Shown here one piece after another: positions 1-8,737 of a stretch of DNA of 64,000 nucleotides. The notes beneath the pieces were generated by a model. The model saw only the letters and a list, made by a program, of their open reading frames with translations, ran no database searches and was not told where the DNA came from. Made by a program: the position numbers and the translations under genes. How positions within the stretch are numbered: the first letter of the stretch is position 1; every line of letters begins with the position of its first letter. Source of the DNA: Bellilinea sp040754815 (GTDB lineage Bacteria; Chloroflexota; Anaerolineae; Anaerolineales; Anaerolineaceae); the NCBI GenBank assembly GCA_040754815.1, contig JBFMBX010000011.1:8770-72769 (forward strand), given 5' to 3'.

Positions 1-795
1 GGCGCTCGGTTCGGTGAAGGGGAAATAGGACGGGCGGAAACGAGTGCGGGCGCCTTCGCCGAACATGCGTCTGGCAAACGATTCCAGCGTGCCTTTCAGG
101 TCGGCAAAGGTGATGCCCCGCCCCACGGCCAGCAATTCCACCTGATTAAACTGCATCTCATGGCTGGCGTTGGTCTGCTCGTAGCGGTATACCATGCCCG
201 GCAAAATGACGCGAATCGGGTTTGGGGCCATCTCGCGCATGGCGCGAATCTGGCCGGGTGAGGTGTGGGTGCGCAAAATCAGGCCGGGCGTGGTGGTGTG
301 AAAGGTATCCCACATATCCCGCGCCGGGTGGTGGGCGGGAATGTTGAGCAATTCAAAGTTCATTTCCTCGGTTTCCACTTCCGGCGAGCGGTAAATCTGA
401 AATCCCATTTCAATGAAGATGGCGCAGATTTCATCCAGCGCCTGCGTTGCGGGGTGCGCCCGGCCCAGCGCCGGCGGGCGGCCCGGCAGGGTCACATCCA
501 GCCGTTCGGCGGTCAGTTTGCGCTCCAGCGCTTCGCGCCGCAAGACCGCTGCGCGTTCTTCCAGCGCGGTTTCCAGCGTGACCTTGACCTGATTGGCTTT
601 CTGCCCTACCTGCTGACGCAGTTCTTTGGGAATGCCGCCCATGCGCGCAAACACCTGCATCACCGGTGCATTGCGCCCCAGATGAGCCGTACGCCAGCCG
701 CCCAGCTGGGCTTCGTCCTCAATCTGCTGCAGCGCATCCAGTCCGTTTTGTAAAATCCGGTCGAGTTCCAGCAAAATGTTTTCGGAGTCGCTCAC
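1..795 (-). CDS. pheS: Phenylalanyl-tRNA synthetase alpha subunit (5' part)
   Basis: Charges tRNA-Phe with phenylalanine as part of the cytosolic PheS2PheT2 enzyme. The visible 265 codons contain the N-terminal coiled coil (about residues 1-90) followed by the class II catalytic core, including 'NFELLNIPAHHPARD', 'RTHTSP' and the motif 2 region 'RFRPSYFPFTEPSA' at the window edge. The start is a GTG five bases after a strong AGGAGG site (801-806). The gene runs off the left end, so its C-terminus and any pheT are not seen. It is controlled by the T-box leader directly upstream. Identity is certain at family level. Confidence 0.95.
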   Translation of the reverse strand, partial: MSDSENILLELDRILQNGLDALQQIEDEAQLGGWRTAHLGRNAPVMQVFARMGGIPKELRQQVGQKANQVKVTLETALEERAAVLRREALERKLTAERLDVTLPGRPPALGRAHPATQALDEICAIFIEMGFQIYRSPEVETEEMNFELLNIPAHHPARDMWDTFHTTTPGLILRTHTSPGQIRAMREMAPNPIRVILPGMVYRYEQTNASHEMQFNQVELLAVGRGITFADLKGTLESFARRMFGEGARTRFRPSYFPFTEPSA

Positions 796-800
796 TTTTA

Positions 801-1130
801 CCTCCTGTTTGAATTCCGCTTAATAAAAATCCCGTCCCGGTCAAGGGACGGGAGGGATTTTCCCGCGGTACCACCCTGCTTGGCTGTGGATAAGACAGCC
901 CACTCAGCCCAACGGTTCTGCTCCGTGGCAGAACGATTGGCGCGCCTCTTAACGCTGGCGCTGCGGCCCGAACTACTGGCCCTCGTTGAAAAGGGCGTTC
1001 CCCCGGGCGGCTCGGGAGGGAACTTCAACCGGTTTCTGCCGGGCTGGGGTTTCAGTCTGTGCCCCGGCCTCCCTGTCGGTTTCCACCGGTTTACTTTCCT
1101 CCGTCATAGCCGTTTGCGGATTTGGAATAA
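801..1130 (-). promoter_or_regulatory. T-box riboswitch leader of pheS (Phe specifier)
   Basis: The minus strand carries the canonical T-box core AGGGTGGTACCGCGGG (862-877), followed by a terminator. Upstream, the base of stem I can pair GGAGG with CCTCC, and the 3' side of the specifier loop reads GAAG-TTC, which puts a TTC phenylalanine codon at 1020-1022. Known T-box mechanism: uncharged tRNA-Phe pairs with the specifier and, through its 3' end, with the T-box bulge, and so stabilises the antiterminator. Here that should couple pheS expression to phenylalanine charging. Confidence 0.93.
824..852 (-). terminator. Intrinsic terminator of the pheS T-box
   Basis: On the minus strand CCCGTCCC (845-852) and GGGACGGG (831-838) form an 8-bp stem with a 6-base loop, followed by ATTTTTATT. 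The 5' arm lies just after the T-box core, as expected for the terminator that competes with the antiterminator. Confidence 0.92.
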
Positions 1131-1132
1131 CT

Positions 1133-1162
1133 GTATTATCTTCAGAATACCATGCTTGTCAA
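1133..1162 (-). promoter_or_regulatory. Sigma70-like promoter for the T-box/pheS transcript
   Basis: Minus strand TTGACA (1157-1162), then an 18-base spacer and TAATAC (1133-1138). An overlapping GATAAT gives a 16-base spacer. It lies just upstream of the predicted stem I. Confidence 0.75.
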
Positions 1163-1265
1163 GGATAGAGGTCAGGTAATTTTCAGGAATAAGCAAACCG
1201 CTTACCTGCCGTAATCGTAGTAAAATCAATCCGGTCTCTGCCAACTCTGCCATTCACGGTACCCT

Positions 1266-2492
1266 ATGCGACGATTATTCGAAACCCGTTATCCGGCTCA
1301 ATTCTGGCTGATGTTTGCCGGCATGTTGATCAGCACCATCGGCGCCAGCATGATCTGGCCTTTTTTGATGATCTACGTCAGCGAACGGCTGGATATGCCG
1401 CTCACCGCCAGTGCCGGTCTGCTGACCATCAATTCCATCTGCGGCCTGATCAGTTCTTTCATCGCCGGCCCGATCATTGACCGGCTGGGGCGCAAATGGG
1501 TCATGGCCTTCAGCCTGCTGGCCAACGGCGCCGGTTACCTGCTGATGAGCCGTGCCGAAACCTACCCGGCCTTTGTGCTGTTGATGATCCTGCAAGGTTC
1601 CGCCAACCCGCTTTACCGTGTCGGCGCCGATGCCATGATGGCCGATCTGATTCCGCCCGAAAAACGGGTGGATGCCTACTCGCTGCTGCGGCTGAGCAAC
1701 AACGTGGGAGTGGCCATCGGCCCGGCAGTGGGCGGTTTCATCGCTTCCATTTCCTACCAGTTTGCCTTTTATGGGGCAGCCGCCGGTCTGAGCATTTACG
1801 GTCTGCTCATCACCTTTCTGGCGCGCGAAACCCTGCCCCAGATTCACAGCGAGGATGCCGCCACCCCCCACCAGAAAGAGCGCTTCGGGGGATATGGGCG
1901 CGTCCTGCGCGACCAGCCCTACATGACCTTTCTGCTGGCGTTCGTTTTTACCCAGTTGAGCGCCTCGATCATGTGGGTTTTGCTTTCGGTCTATACCAAA
2001 ACCCATTACGGCATCACCGAGCGGCTCTACGGCATGATTCCCACCACCAACGCCTTGATGGTGGTGCTTTTTCAGATTCCGGTGACCATGCTCACACGGC
2101 GGTTCAATCCCCTGCCGGTGCTGGCACTGGGCGGCCTGTTATACGGTCTTGGGGTGGGCAGCGTGGCGTTTGGAGCGGGTTTTTGGGGCTTCTGGCTCAG
2201 CATGGTGGTAATGACCCTCGGTGAACTGGTGCTGGTGCCCACTTCCTCCACCTACGCCGCCAATTCGGCCCCTGCCGATATGCGCGGGCGGTACATGAGC
2301 CTCTACGGCCTGACGTGGAATGTGGCAGCCGGCATCGGCCCGGTGGCAGGCGGTTTTTTGAATGACTGGTTCAGTCCGCAGGCCATCTGGTACGGCGGCG
2401 GGTTGTGCGGCCTGCTCAGCGCGCTGTTGTTCGTGTTCTTCTGGCTGCGCCGCCCGGCGGTTGAGCCTGCGCCGGTGAGCAAATTGCCGTAA
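1266..2492 (+). CDS. MFS transporter, drug/metabolite exporter type
   Basis: A 408-residue major facilitator with about twelve hydrophobic segments. The motif A signature 'GPIIDRLGRK' (about residues 68-77) joins membrane segments 2 and 3, and the glycine-rich 'GVAIGPAVGGFIAS' is typical of segment 5 (motif C-like) in proton-coupled antiporters. It probably sits in the cytoplasmic membrane and exports a small molecule. The substrate cannot be read from the sequence. It stands alone, divergent from pheS and 395 bases before the Mrp operon, so context gives no hint. Start: the ATG at 1266; no strong ribosome site is visible. Confidence 0.85.
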   Translation: MRRLFETRYPAQFWLMFAGMLISTIGASMIWPFLMIYVSERLDMPLTASAGLLTINSICGLISSFIAGPIIDRLGRKWVMAFSLLANGAGYLLMSRAETYPAFVLLMILQGSANPLYRVGADAMMADLIPPEKRVDAYSLLRLSNNVGVAIGPAVGGFIASISYQFAFYGAAAGLSIYGLLITFLARETLPQIHSEDAATPHQKERFGGYGRVLRDQPYMTFLLAFVFTQLSASIMWVLLSVYTKTHYGITERLYGMIPTTNALMVVLFQIPVTMLTRRFNPLPVLALGGLLYGLGVGSVAFGAGFWGFWLSMVVMTLGELVLVPTSSTYAANSAPADMRGRYMSLYGLTWNVAAGIGPVAGGFLNDWFSPQAIWYGGGLCGLLSALLFVFFWLRRPAVEPAPVSKLP

Positions 2493-2886
2493 TTCTGTTT
2501 CAGTAATCTGCCGCAGCATTGATAACCGAAAAAACGGCCTGTCAAACACTCAGAGTAAACCAACCAGTTTAACCAGCGACTGCAAGTCCGGCACTTCTAA
2601 ATCCGGTTGGGCCGCCGCAGGGGGAGTTGCTCCAAGCCGGCTTATAGCGGCAGCGGTTGACCCATACCGCCGATAAACCCGCGGCTTTGGACGGCATAAT
2701 GTCCTGCAAAAGGTTCTGAGTAACTTGCAGGCAAGCCTTACGCGTCAACTTGACAATCTGTACCTTTTTTCAGTATATTTGGAACAGTTTTCATGCGGGG
2801 AAACCGTAACTTCACGGGGAGAAGTCTGGTTTACCCCCAAACAGTAAATCGTGAATATTCATCTACAAAAAAAGAAAGCAACCCCG
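2493..2886 (+). other. Intergenic region and leader before the Mrp operon
   Basis: No gene is supported here. The 3' half contains the promoter at 2750-2779 and a leader of about 100 bases. The leader has two small hairpins (CCGT-AACTTC-ACGG, and a CTGGTTT/AAACAG pair) and matches no riboswitch known to me. The 5' half is GC-rich with no clear terminator. Confidence 0.5.
2750..2779 (+). promoter_or_regulatory. Promoter of the mnhABCDEFG operon
   Basis: TTGACA (2750-2755), an 18-base spacer and TATATT (2774-2779). Placed about 100 bases before the first Mrp gene. Confidence 0.7.
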
Positions 2887-5229
2887 ATGGACATTGTTCT
2901 GCCCACCGCCATATTGCTCTTAATGATCCTTTCTGCATTTGCGCCGTTCATTCAACGAACGCAACCGCAGCATAGCGGCTGGTTGCTGGCCGCTATGCCG
3001 GCCGGTCTCTTGCTGACCCTGCTCGGCAGGCTGCCGGCTGTTCTGGCAGGTCAGGTATTTTCCTTTCGCCTGCCGTGGGCCGAATCGCTGGGGATCGCCT
3101 TTTCCCTCTATCTCGACGGTCTGGGACTGCTCTTCGGCCTGCTGATTCTGGGCATCGGCGCGCTGGTGCTGATTTACGGCGGCGGTTATTTGCACGGTCA
3201 TCACCACTTGGGTCGCTTTTACGGCTTCACTCTTTTGTTCATGGCCTCGATGTTCGGCGTGGTGGTCAGTGATAATGCTCTGACTTTGTTCGTGTTCTGG
3301 GAATTGACCAGCATTACCTCTTTCCTGCTGATCGGTTTTGACCACGAAAAGGAAGGCTCACGTTACGCCGCCCTGCAAGCCCTGCTGGTGACCGGCGGAG
3401 GCGGACTGGCCATGCTGGCCGGGCTGGTGCTGCTCGGTCAAATCGGCGGCACTTTTGAAATCAGCCGGTTGAATCAACTGGGGGACGTGCTGGGCGCTTC
3501 ACCGCTCTTTTTGCCGGCTTTTCTGCTCATTCTGGCCGGCGCGCTGACCAAATCGGCGCAGTATCCTTTCCACTTCTGGCTGCCGGGGGCTATGGCCGCC
3601 CCCACGCCGGTCAGCGCTTACCTGCATTCGGCCACCATGGTCAAGGCCGGGGTTTTCCTTCTGGCACGCCTCAGCCCCATCTTCGCCGGCACGGCGGAAT
3701 GGCAAACGCTGGTCACCGCTTTTGGGCTGGCCACCTTTCTGGCAGGCGCACTCCTCGCCATCGGTCAGGTGGATTTGAAAAAGTTGCTGGCTTACACCAC
3801 CGTTTCCTCTCTGGGGACGATGGTCATGCTGCTCGGCTGGGGCAGTCCGCTGGCCGTCAAAGCCGCCATGCTCTATCTGCTGGCTCACGCGCTTTACAAA
3901 GGCGCTCTGTTTCTGGTCGCCGGTGCGGTTGATCACGAAACCGGCACACGGGATGTGAGCAAACTCGGCGGTCTGGGTGGAGCAATGCCCCGCACGGTAG
4001 TTGCTGCCGCGGTGGCTGGCCTTTCCATGGCCGGTCTGCCGCCCGCATTGGGCTTTATTGCCAAAGAGATTCTTTACGAAACTACCCTGGCCGCCCACCC
4101 GCTGGCCGGATGGTTGACTGCCGGGGCATTGGTCGGCAACGCCATTCTGGTGGCTGTTTCCGGGCTGGTGGGGCTCAAGCCTTTTGTCGGAAAGAAAGGC
4201 GAAACTCCGCGCCATGCCCACCCTGCCCCGCTCGCGCTCGACCTGCCGCCCCTGCTGCTGGCAAGCCTTGGCCTGCTGGCCGGATTATTGCCGATGACCC
4301 TCACCTCGCCGCTGATACAGGCTTCGGCACAGGCCGTGCTGCTGCAGCCCTATAAGGTCAAACTGGCGCTCTGGCACGGCTTGAACCCGATGCTCGCCTT
4401 GAGCGGGCTGACCCTTTTACTTGGGGCAGGCATTTACGCCGGCTGGAAACCGATCTGGGGTTTTGCCGTCCGTCTGCACTGGCTGGGGCGCATGGGGCCG
4501 GCACACGCCTTCCAGGTAGGGCTGGAAAATCTGCGCCGCTTTGCCGCCTGGCTGACCTTTCGACTGCAAAATGGCTATCTGCGCTTTTATCTAATGACCA
4601 TCATCCTCACAACCGGTGCACTGGCGGGGCTGGCCTTTCTGAGATGGGATTACAGCCTCCACCCGCGAAACGACTGGGGGGCAGTCAACTTCTACGAGAT
4701 TGTACTGGTGGCGGTGATCATCCTTGCCGCACTGACAATCACCCGCACCCGTTCGCGTCTTGCAACCATTGCCATCATGGGCATTGTCGGTTACGGGCTG
4801 GCGTTGATTTACCTGCTTTACGGAGCACCCGATCTGGCCATGATTCAGTTCGCCATTGAAACCCTGACGGTGATTCTTTTTGTGCTGGTGGTTTACCGCC
4901 TGCCTAAATTTACCCGCCTGACCAGCCCGCCGGCCCGGGTGGCTGACTTTCTGGTGGCGATGGCCGGCGGTATTTTGATGACCATGCTCACCTTAATCGT
5001 CACAGCCCGCCCGGTTGTCCCGCACATTTCAGAGTATTTCCTTCAAAATGCGCTGCGGCTGGGCAACGGGCGCAATGCGGTCAATGTGATTCTGGTGGAT
5101 TTCCGCGGTTTCGACACACTGGGAGAAATTACTGTGCTGGCACTGGCCGGTATCGGCGTCTATGCCCTGATTCGACTGACTATCGGCAGACGCGAAATCA
5201 TCATCCCACCGGCAGAGGAGGCAGACTAA
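2887..5229 (+). CDS. mnhA: Mrp Na+/H+ antiporter subunit A
   Basis: The large subunit of the multi-subunit Mrp cation/proton antiporter, about 780 residues, which is the usual MrpA length. The N-terminal two thirds is a NuoL-like proton-channel module with the conserved membrane glutamate in 'FVFWELTSITSFLL' and the lysine helix 'ALTKSAQYPFHFWLPGAM'. The C-terminal third carries the DUF4040/MbhE-like helices found in full-length MrpA ('YGAPDLAMIQFAIETLTVILF'). I prefer the ATG at 2887 ('MDIVLP'). A GTG 36 bases upstream is in frame, and neither has a good ribosome site. First gene of a seven-gene operon in the standard A-B-C-D-E-F-G order. It uses the proton gradient to expel Na+ (or K+, Ca2+). 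Confidence 0.92.
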   Translation: MDIVLPTAILLLMILSAFAPFIQRTQPQHSGWLLAAMPAGLLLTLLGRLPAVLAGQVFSFRLPWAESLGIAFSLYLDGLGLLFGLLILGIGALVLIYGGGYLHGHHHLGRFYGFTLLFMASMFGVVVSDNALTLFVFWELTSITSFLLIGFDHEKEGSRYAALQALLVTGGGGLAMLAGLVLLGQIGGTFEISRLNQLGDVLGASPLFLPAFLLILAGALTKSAQYPFHFWLPGAMAAPTPVSAYLHSATMVKAGVFLLARLSPIFAGTAEWQTLVTAFGLATFLAGALLAIGQVDLKKLLAYTTVSSLGTMVMLLGWGSPLAVKAAMLYLLAHALYKGALFLVAGAVDHETGTRDVSKLGGLGGAMPRTVVAAAVAGLSMAGLPPALGFIAKEILYETTLAAHPLAGWLTAGALVGNAILVAVSGLVGLKPFVGKKGETPRHAHPAPLALDLPPLLLASLGLLAGLLPMTLTSPLIQASAQAVLLQPYKVKLALWHGLNPMLALSGLTLLLGAGIYAGWKPIWGFAVRLHWLGRMGPAHAFQVGLENLRRFAAWLTFRLQNGYLRFYLMTIILTTGALAGLAFLRWDYSLHPRNDWGAVNFYEIVLVAVIILAALTITRTRSRLATIAIMGIVGYGLALIYLLYGAPDLAMIQFAIETLTVILFVLVVYRLPKFTRLTSPPARVADFLVAMAGGILMTMLTLIVTARPVVPHISEYFLQNALRLGNGRNAVNVILVDFRGFDTLGEITVLALAGIGVYALIRLTIGRREIIIPPAEEAD

Positions 5230-5231
5230 AG

Positions 5232-5639
5232 ATGGGTTCAATCATCCTCCATCTGGCTGCCCGCTACCTGATGCCCCTATTGATGGTCTTTTCGGTTTTT
5301 CTGCTCATTCGCGGACACAATGAAATTGGCGGCGGCTTTGCGGGCGGGCTGGTGGCTGCCGCAGCCTTTATCCTCTTTGCCATCGCCAATAATGTGCAGG
5401 AGGCCCGGCGTATTTTACGCGTCCACCCGCGCTCACTGATTGCCTCCGGATTGCTGGTTGCCCTCTTGAGCGGCCTGATCGGCTGGCTGAACGGCAACCC
5501 GTTTTTGACCGGCTTGTGGCTGAAAGACGCCCTGCCGGTGATCGGTAAGATCGGCACGCCGCTGTTGTTCGATATGGGGGTGTATCTGGTGGTCATCGGC
5601 GTGACCCTGCTGATCATTTTTACGCTGGCGGAGGAGTGA
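5232..5639 (+). CDS. mnhB: Mrp antiporter subunit B
   Basis: A 135-residue membrane protein matching the MnhB domain family, with about four hydrophobic segments. The polar-glycine stretch 'IRGHNEIGGGFAGGLVAA' (about residues 27-44) is characteristic of MrpB. It starts three bases after mnhA ends, behind the site GGCAGAGGAGG. In known Mrp complexes B packs against the C-terminal part of A and is needed for antiport. Nothing unusual is seen. Confidence 0.9.
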   Translation: MGSIILHLAARYLMPLLMVFSVFLLIRGHNEIGGGFAGGLVAAAAFILFAIANNVQEARRILRVHPRSLIASGLLVALLSGLIGWLNGNPFLTGLWLKDALPVIGKIGTPLLFDMGVYLVVIGVTLLIIFTLAEE

Positions 5640-5640
5640 A

Positions 5641-6033
5641 ATGACTTTGTTACTGGCGATTGTGATCGGGGTTTTATTTACGATTGGTCTTTATATGATG
5701 ATGCGCCGCAGCCTGACCAAGGTTTTGATCGGCCTGATGCTGCTCGGTCAGGCAATCAACCTGTTGATCTTCACGACCGGCCGCTTGCAGCGCGCCAGTC
5801 CCCCATTGATACCCCTTGGTGCAGAACAAATCACAACTTCGGCAGACCCGCTGCCTCAGGCGCTCATCTTAACCGCCATTGTCATCAGTTTTGGGGTAAC
5901 CGCCTTTGCGCTGGTGTTGGCTCGCCAGACCTACCAGGTGCTGGGCACCAACGACATGAACGAATTGCGCGACACCGACATCATTCCTAAATATCATCCG
6001 GAATCAGTGCCGGAAGAAGAGGAGGGTTTGTAG
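5641..6033 (+). CDS. mnhC: Mrp antiporter subunit C (NuoK-like)
   Basis: A 130-residue protein homologous to NuoK of complex I, with three membrane helices. The first loop/helix 2 contains 'SLTKVLIGLMLLGQAINLLIF', the conserved region of this family. The start is the ATG right after the stop of mnhB, preceded by GGAGG. The C-terminal tail is cytoplasmic and acidic ('PEEEEGL'). Its stop overlaps the GTG of mnhD by one base, so translation is probably coupled. Confidence 0.9.
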   Translation: MTLLLAIVIGVLFTIGLYMMMRRSLTKVLIGLMLLGQAINLLIFTTGRLQRASPPLIPLGAEQITTSADPLPQALILTAIVISFGVTAFALVLARQTYQVLGTNDMNELRDTDIIPKYHPESVPEEEEGL

Positions 6034-7526
6034 TGCAAATCGTACTTTTCCCTCTGCTGATCCCGCTATTATTTATCGTGCTGACCCTGTTCGGGTGGAA
6101 TAATCCCCGAATCCAGCGCCTGCTGGCTCTGCTCGGCAGCACTGCCTTACTGCTGGCCGGCCTCATTCTTCTTACTCAGGTGCAGAAAAGCGGTATCGCC
6201 GTCACACAAATCGGCAACTGGCCGGCGCCCTACGGCATCGCTCTGGTGGCCGATTTGTTCAGCGCTATTATGATCACCATTACGGGTGTGGTAGCCCTGC
6301 TGGTAGCCATCTACTCCCTGGAAGGCATTGACGAACAGCGGGTGGCACACGGCTTTTACCCGTTGTACTTTGCCCTGTTGATGGGCGTGTGCGGCGCCTT
6401 CCTGACCGGCGATATTTTCAACCTGTATGTCTGGTTTGAGGTCATGCTGATGGCCTCCTTTGTGCTGATGGCGCTGGGCGGGGAACGCGCTCAGCTGGAA
6501 GGCGCCATCAAGTACGTCATTCTCAACCTGACTTCATCGGCGTTGTTCCTTTCCGCCACCGGCATTTTATACAGCCTTACCGGCACGCTCAACATGGCCG
6601 ACCTCTCCCTCCGCTTACAGGAACTCGATTCCCCCGCGCTGGTGACGATTATTGCCATGCTTTATCTGGTCGCTTTCGGCATCAAAGCGGCCGTTTTCCC
6701 GTTGTTCTTCTGGCTGCCGGCTTCCTATCACACGCCGCCGGTGGCCGTCACCGCTCTCTTTTCCGGCTTGCTGACCAAAGTAGGCGTCTATTCGCTGGTG
6801 CGGGTGTTTACGCTGCTCTTCCTGACGGATATTGCCTTTACCCATACGGTCTTGCTGGTGCTGGGCGGCTTTACAATGGTAGTCGGCGTGCTTGGGGCGG
6901 CCGCTCAGTATGACATGCGCCGCCTGCTTTCCTTCCATATCATCAGTCAGATCGGTTATCTCTTGATGGGGCTGGGATTATACAGTGTAGCCGGTCTGGC
7001 AAGCACCATTTTCTTCATGGCGCATGTCATCGCCGCCAAGGGATCGCTCTTCCTGGTGGCCGGCATCATCCGGCGGGTGAGCGGCTCATTCGATTTACGC
7101 CGTCTCGGCGGGCTGTACCGCGAGCAGCCGTGGCTGGCGATTCTCTTCCTGATTCCTGCCCTTTCGCTGGCCGGTTTGCCGCCGCTTTCCGGTTTTTTTG
7201 GCAAACTGGCGCTGGTTCGTGCCGGTCTGGCACAGGGGCAGTACGCTATTGTGGCTGTTTCGCTGGCGGTCAGCCTGCTCACTTTGTTTTCGATGACCAA
7301 AATCTGGATGGAGGCCTTCTGGAAGCCGGCTCCCGATAAGGCTCCGCCCCAAAACCGTGAAGCAGGTTACAAACTCACGCTTGTATTGCCTGCATTGGGC
7401 ATGGGGTTGATCAGTGTGTTGCTGGGTTTTCTGGCTCAACCGGTCTATGGTCTGTCCGAACAGGCTGCCGGGTTCTTGATGCAGCCGGCCCTGTATGCTG
7501 CCGCCGTATTGGGGGGTGTGCGGTGA
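6033..7526 (+). CDS. mnhD: Mrp antiporter subunit D (NuoM/NuoN-like)
   Basis: A 497-residue proton-pump-like subunit with about fourteen membrane helices. The conserved glutamate lies in 'FNLYVWFEVMLMASFVLMAL' (about residues 128-147) and the lysine in 'GIKAAVFPLFFWLPASYH'. A second lysine helix, 'FSGLLTKVGVYSLVR', follows. These residues line the half-channels in complex I-type antiporter subunits. The start is a GTG overlapping the end of mnhC, with GAGGAGGG just upstream. The end overlaps mnhE by four bases (GTGA). Confidence 0.92.
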   Translation: MQIVLFPLLIPLLFIVLTLFGWNNPRIQRLLALLGSTALLLAGLILLTQVQKSGIAVTQIGNWPAPYGIALVADLFSAIMITITGVVALLVAIYSLEGIDEQRVAHGFYPLYFALLMGVCGAFLTGDIFNLYVWFEVMLMASFVLMALGGERAQLEGAIKYVILNLTSSALFLSATGILYSLTGTLNMADLSLRLQELDSPALVTIIAMLYLVAFGIKAAVFPLFFWLPASYHTPPVAVTALFSGLLTKVGVYSLVRVFTLLFLTDIAFTHTVLLVLGGFTMVVGVLGAAAQYDMRRLLSFHIISQIGYLLMGLGLYSVAGLASTIFFMAHVIAAKGSLFLVAGIIRRVSGSFDLRRLGGLYREQPWLAILFLIPALSLAGLPPLSGFFGKLALVRAGLAQGQYAIVAVSLAVSLLTLFSMTKIWMEAFWKPAPDKAPPQNREAGYKLTLVLPALGMGLISVLLGFLAQPVYGLSEQAAGFLMQPALYAAAVLGGVR

Positions 7527-7993
7527 CCATCTTTCTGCTCAACGTGCTGCTGGCACTGGCATGGTCGGCGCTTTCGGCGCAGTTCGACCTGCCCAACCTG
7601 ATCTTCGGGTTTCTGCTCGGCTATCTGGTGCTGTGGCTGACCGTGCGCGGTGAAAATCGCACTTACTTTACCCGCGTACCGCGGGTGCTTTCCTTTATGG
7701 GATTTTTCCTGAAAGAGCTGGTCAAAGCCAATCTCAACCTTGCCATCACCGTCCTGCGGCGGGAAATGAACTTAAAACCGGGCGTGGTAGCCGTGCCAAT
7801 TGACCTGCCCAACGACGCCGCCATCACTCTGCTGGTCAATCTGGTCACCCTCACACCCGGCACGCTGGCTCTGGATGTTTCCAGCGACCGTCAGGTGGTT
7901 TATATCCACACGCTGGACGCCCGCAACCCGCAGGAATTCCGGCGTTATATGCAGGAAGGTTTTGTACGGCGGGTGAAGGAGTTGTTCCAATGA
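7523..7993 (+). CDS. mnhE: Mrp antiporter subunit E
   Basis: A 156-residue MnhE-family protein: two to three N-terminal membrane segments, then a soluble cytoplasmic domain with the conserved 'LLVNLVTLTPGTLALDVS' (about residues 103-120). The GTG start overlaps the mnhD stop (GTGA) and the stop overlaps mnhF (ATGA), so the order and coupling of the operon are preserved. E is an accessory subunit required for complex assembly in characterised systems. Confidence 0.9.
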   Translation: MTIFLLNVLLALAWSALSAQFDLPNLIFGFLLGYLVLWLTVRGENRTYFTRVPRVLSFMGFFLKELVKANLNLAITVLRREMNLKPGVVAVPIDLPNDAAITLLVNLVTLTPGTLALDVSSDRQVVYIHTLDARNPQEFRRYMQEGFVRRVKELFQ

Positions 7994-8253
7994 ATATCGA
8001 GATTTTGTACGCCATTGCGCTGGGTATGATCAGCCTTGGGCTGGTGCTGGCTTTCATCCGGCTGGTGCGCGGTCCCAGCCTGCCCGACCGGGTGGTGGCC
8101 ATTGATCTGGTGGTAGCGCTGGCCATCGGCATCATCGCCAGTTATGCTATTTTGTTCGATCAGCCCGTATTTCTGGATGTCGCCATCATCATCGCCCTGA
8201 TTTCGTTTTTAGGGACGATTGCCTTCGCCTATTACATCGAAAGGAGGGTGTGA
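7990..8253 (+). CDS. mnhF: Mrp antiporter subunit F
   Basis: An 87-residue membrane protein with three helices and the family motif 'RLVRGPSLPDRVVAIDLV' (about residues 25-42). It starts at an ATG overlapping the stop of mnhE and ends in AAGGAGGGTGTGATG, where its stop overlaps the start of mnhG. Small MrpF subunits are part of the antiporter core, and some homologues have been implicated in export of other solutes. Here the full operon argues for antiport. Confidence 0.9.
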   Translation: MNIEILYAIALGMISLGLVLAFIRLVRGPSLPDRVVAIDLVVALAIGIIASYAILFDQPVFLDVAIIIALISFLGTIAFAYYIERRV

Positions 8254-8669
8254 TGCTGCGTGAATGGCTGGTTGCCGTGGTGATGATTTTGGGTGCCGGC
8301 TTCATGCTGATTGCCAGCATCGGGCTGCTACGCATGCCCGACCTGTTCCTGCGCATGTCCGCCACTTCCAAAGCCGCCACATTGGGCGCCGGGCTGGTTA
8401 TGCTGGCCGCCGCCATTTATTTTGGCGATTCGGGCATTACCCTGCGCGTGCTGGCGATCATTGTCTTTCTGCTGCTGACCGTGCCGGTAGCCGCTCACAT
8501 GATCGGCCGGGCGGCCTATTTCGATGGTGTCCCGCTGTGGAAGGGTACACTGGTGGATGATCTGCGCGGACATTACCGCACCAGCGATCATCAACTGGTG
8601 CGTGACGCCGAAACCTCCCCCGACTTTACAATTCCGGAAGGCGTGGAAGGCGATGATTTTCTTAATTAG
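8253..8669 (+). CDS. mnhG: Mrp antiporter subunit G
   Basis: A protein of about 138 residues of the MnhG/PhaG family with three membrane helices. 'LLRMPDLFLRMSATSKAATLGAGL' is the conserved central region. The C-terminal extension ('GVPLWKGTLVDDLRG' onward, about 45 residues) is soluble and charged. I place the start at the ATG of 8253, five bases after AAGGAGGG. A GTG at 8250 is directly in front. Last gene of the operon; no T-rich terminator follows. Confidence 0.88.
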   Translation: MLREWLVAVVMILGAGFMLIASIGLLRMPDLFLRMSATSKAATLGAGLVMLAAAIYFGDSGITLRVLAIIVFLLLTVPVAAHMIGRAAYFDGVPLWKGTLVDDLRGHYRTSDHQLVRDAETSPDFTIPEGVEGDDFLN

Positions 8670-8682
8670 CCCCTGGCGATTA

Positions 8683-8691
8683 TGCTATAAT
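8683..8691 (+). promoter_or_regulatory. Extended -10 promoter before the SDR gene
   Basis: TGC-TATAAT (TATAAT at 8686-8691), a consensus extended -10, 47 bases before the start codon. No good -35 is seen, as is common with extended -10 elements. Confidence 0.6.
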
Positions 8692-8737
8692 CCGTTGAGA
8701 AATATCATCCTCATTTTTCCCGGGAAAACAAACTTCA

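Noticed and set aside
2785..2886. Na+ or other known riboswitch in the Mrp leader
   Set aside because: Only two short hairpins are visible, and no known riboswitch consensus could be matched.
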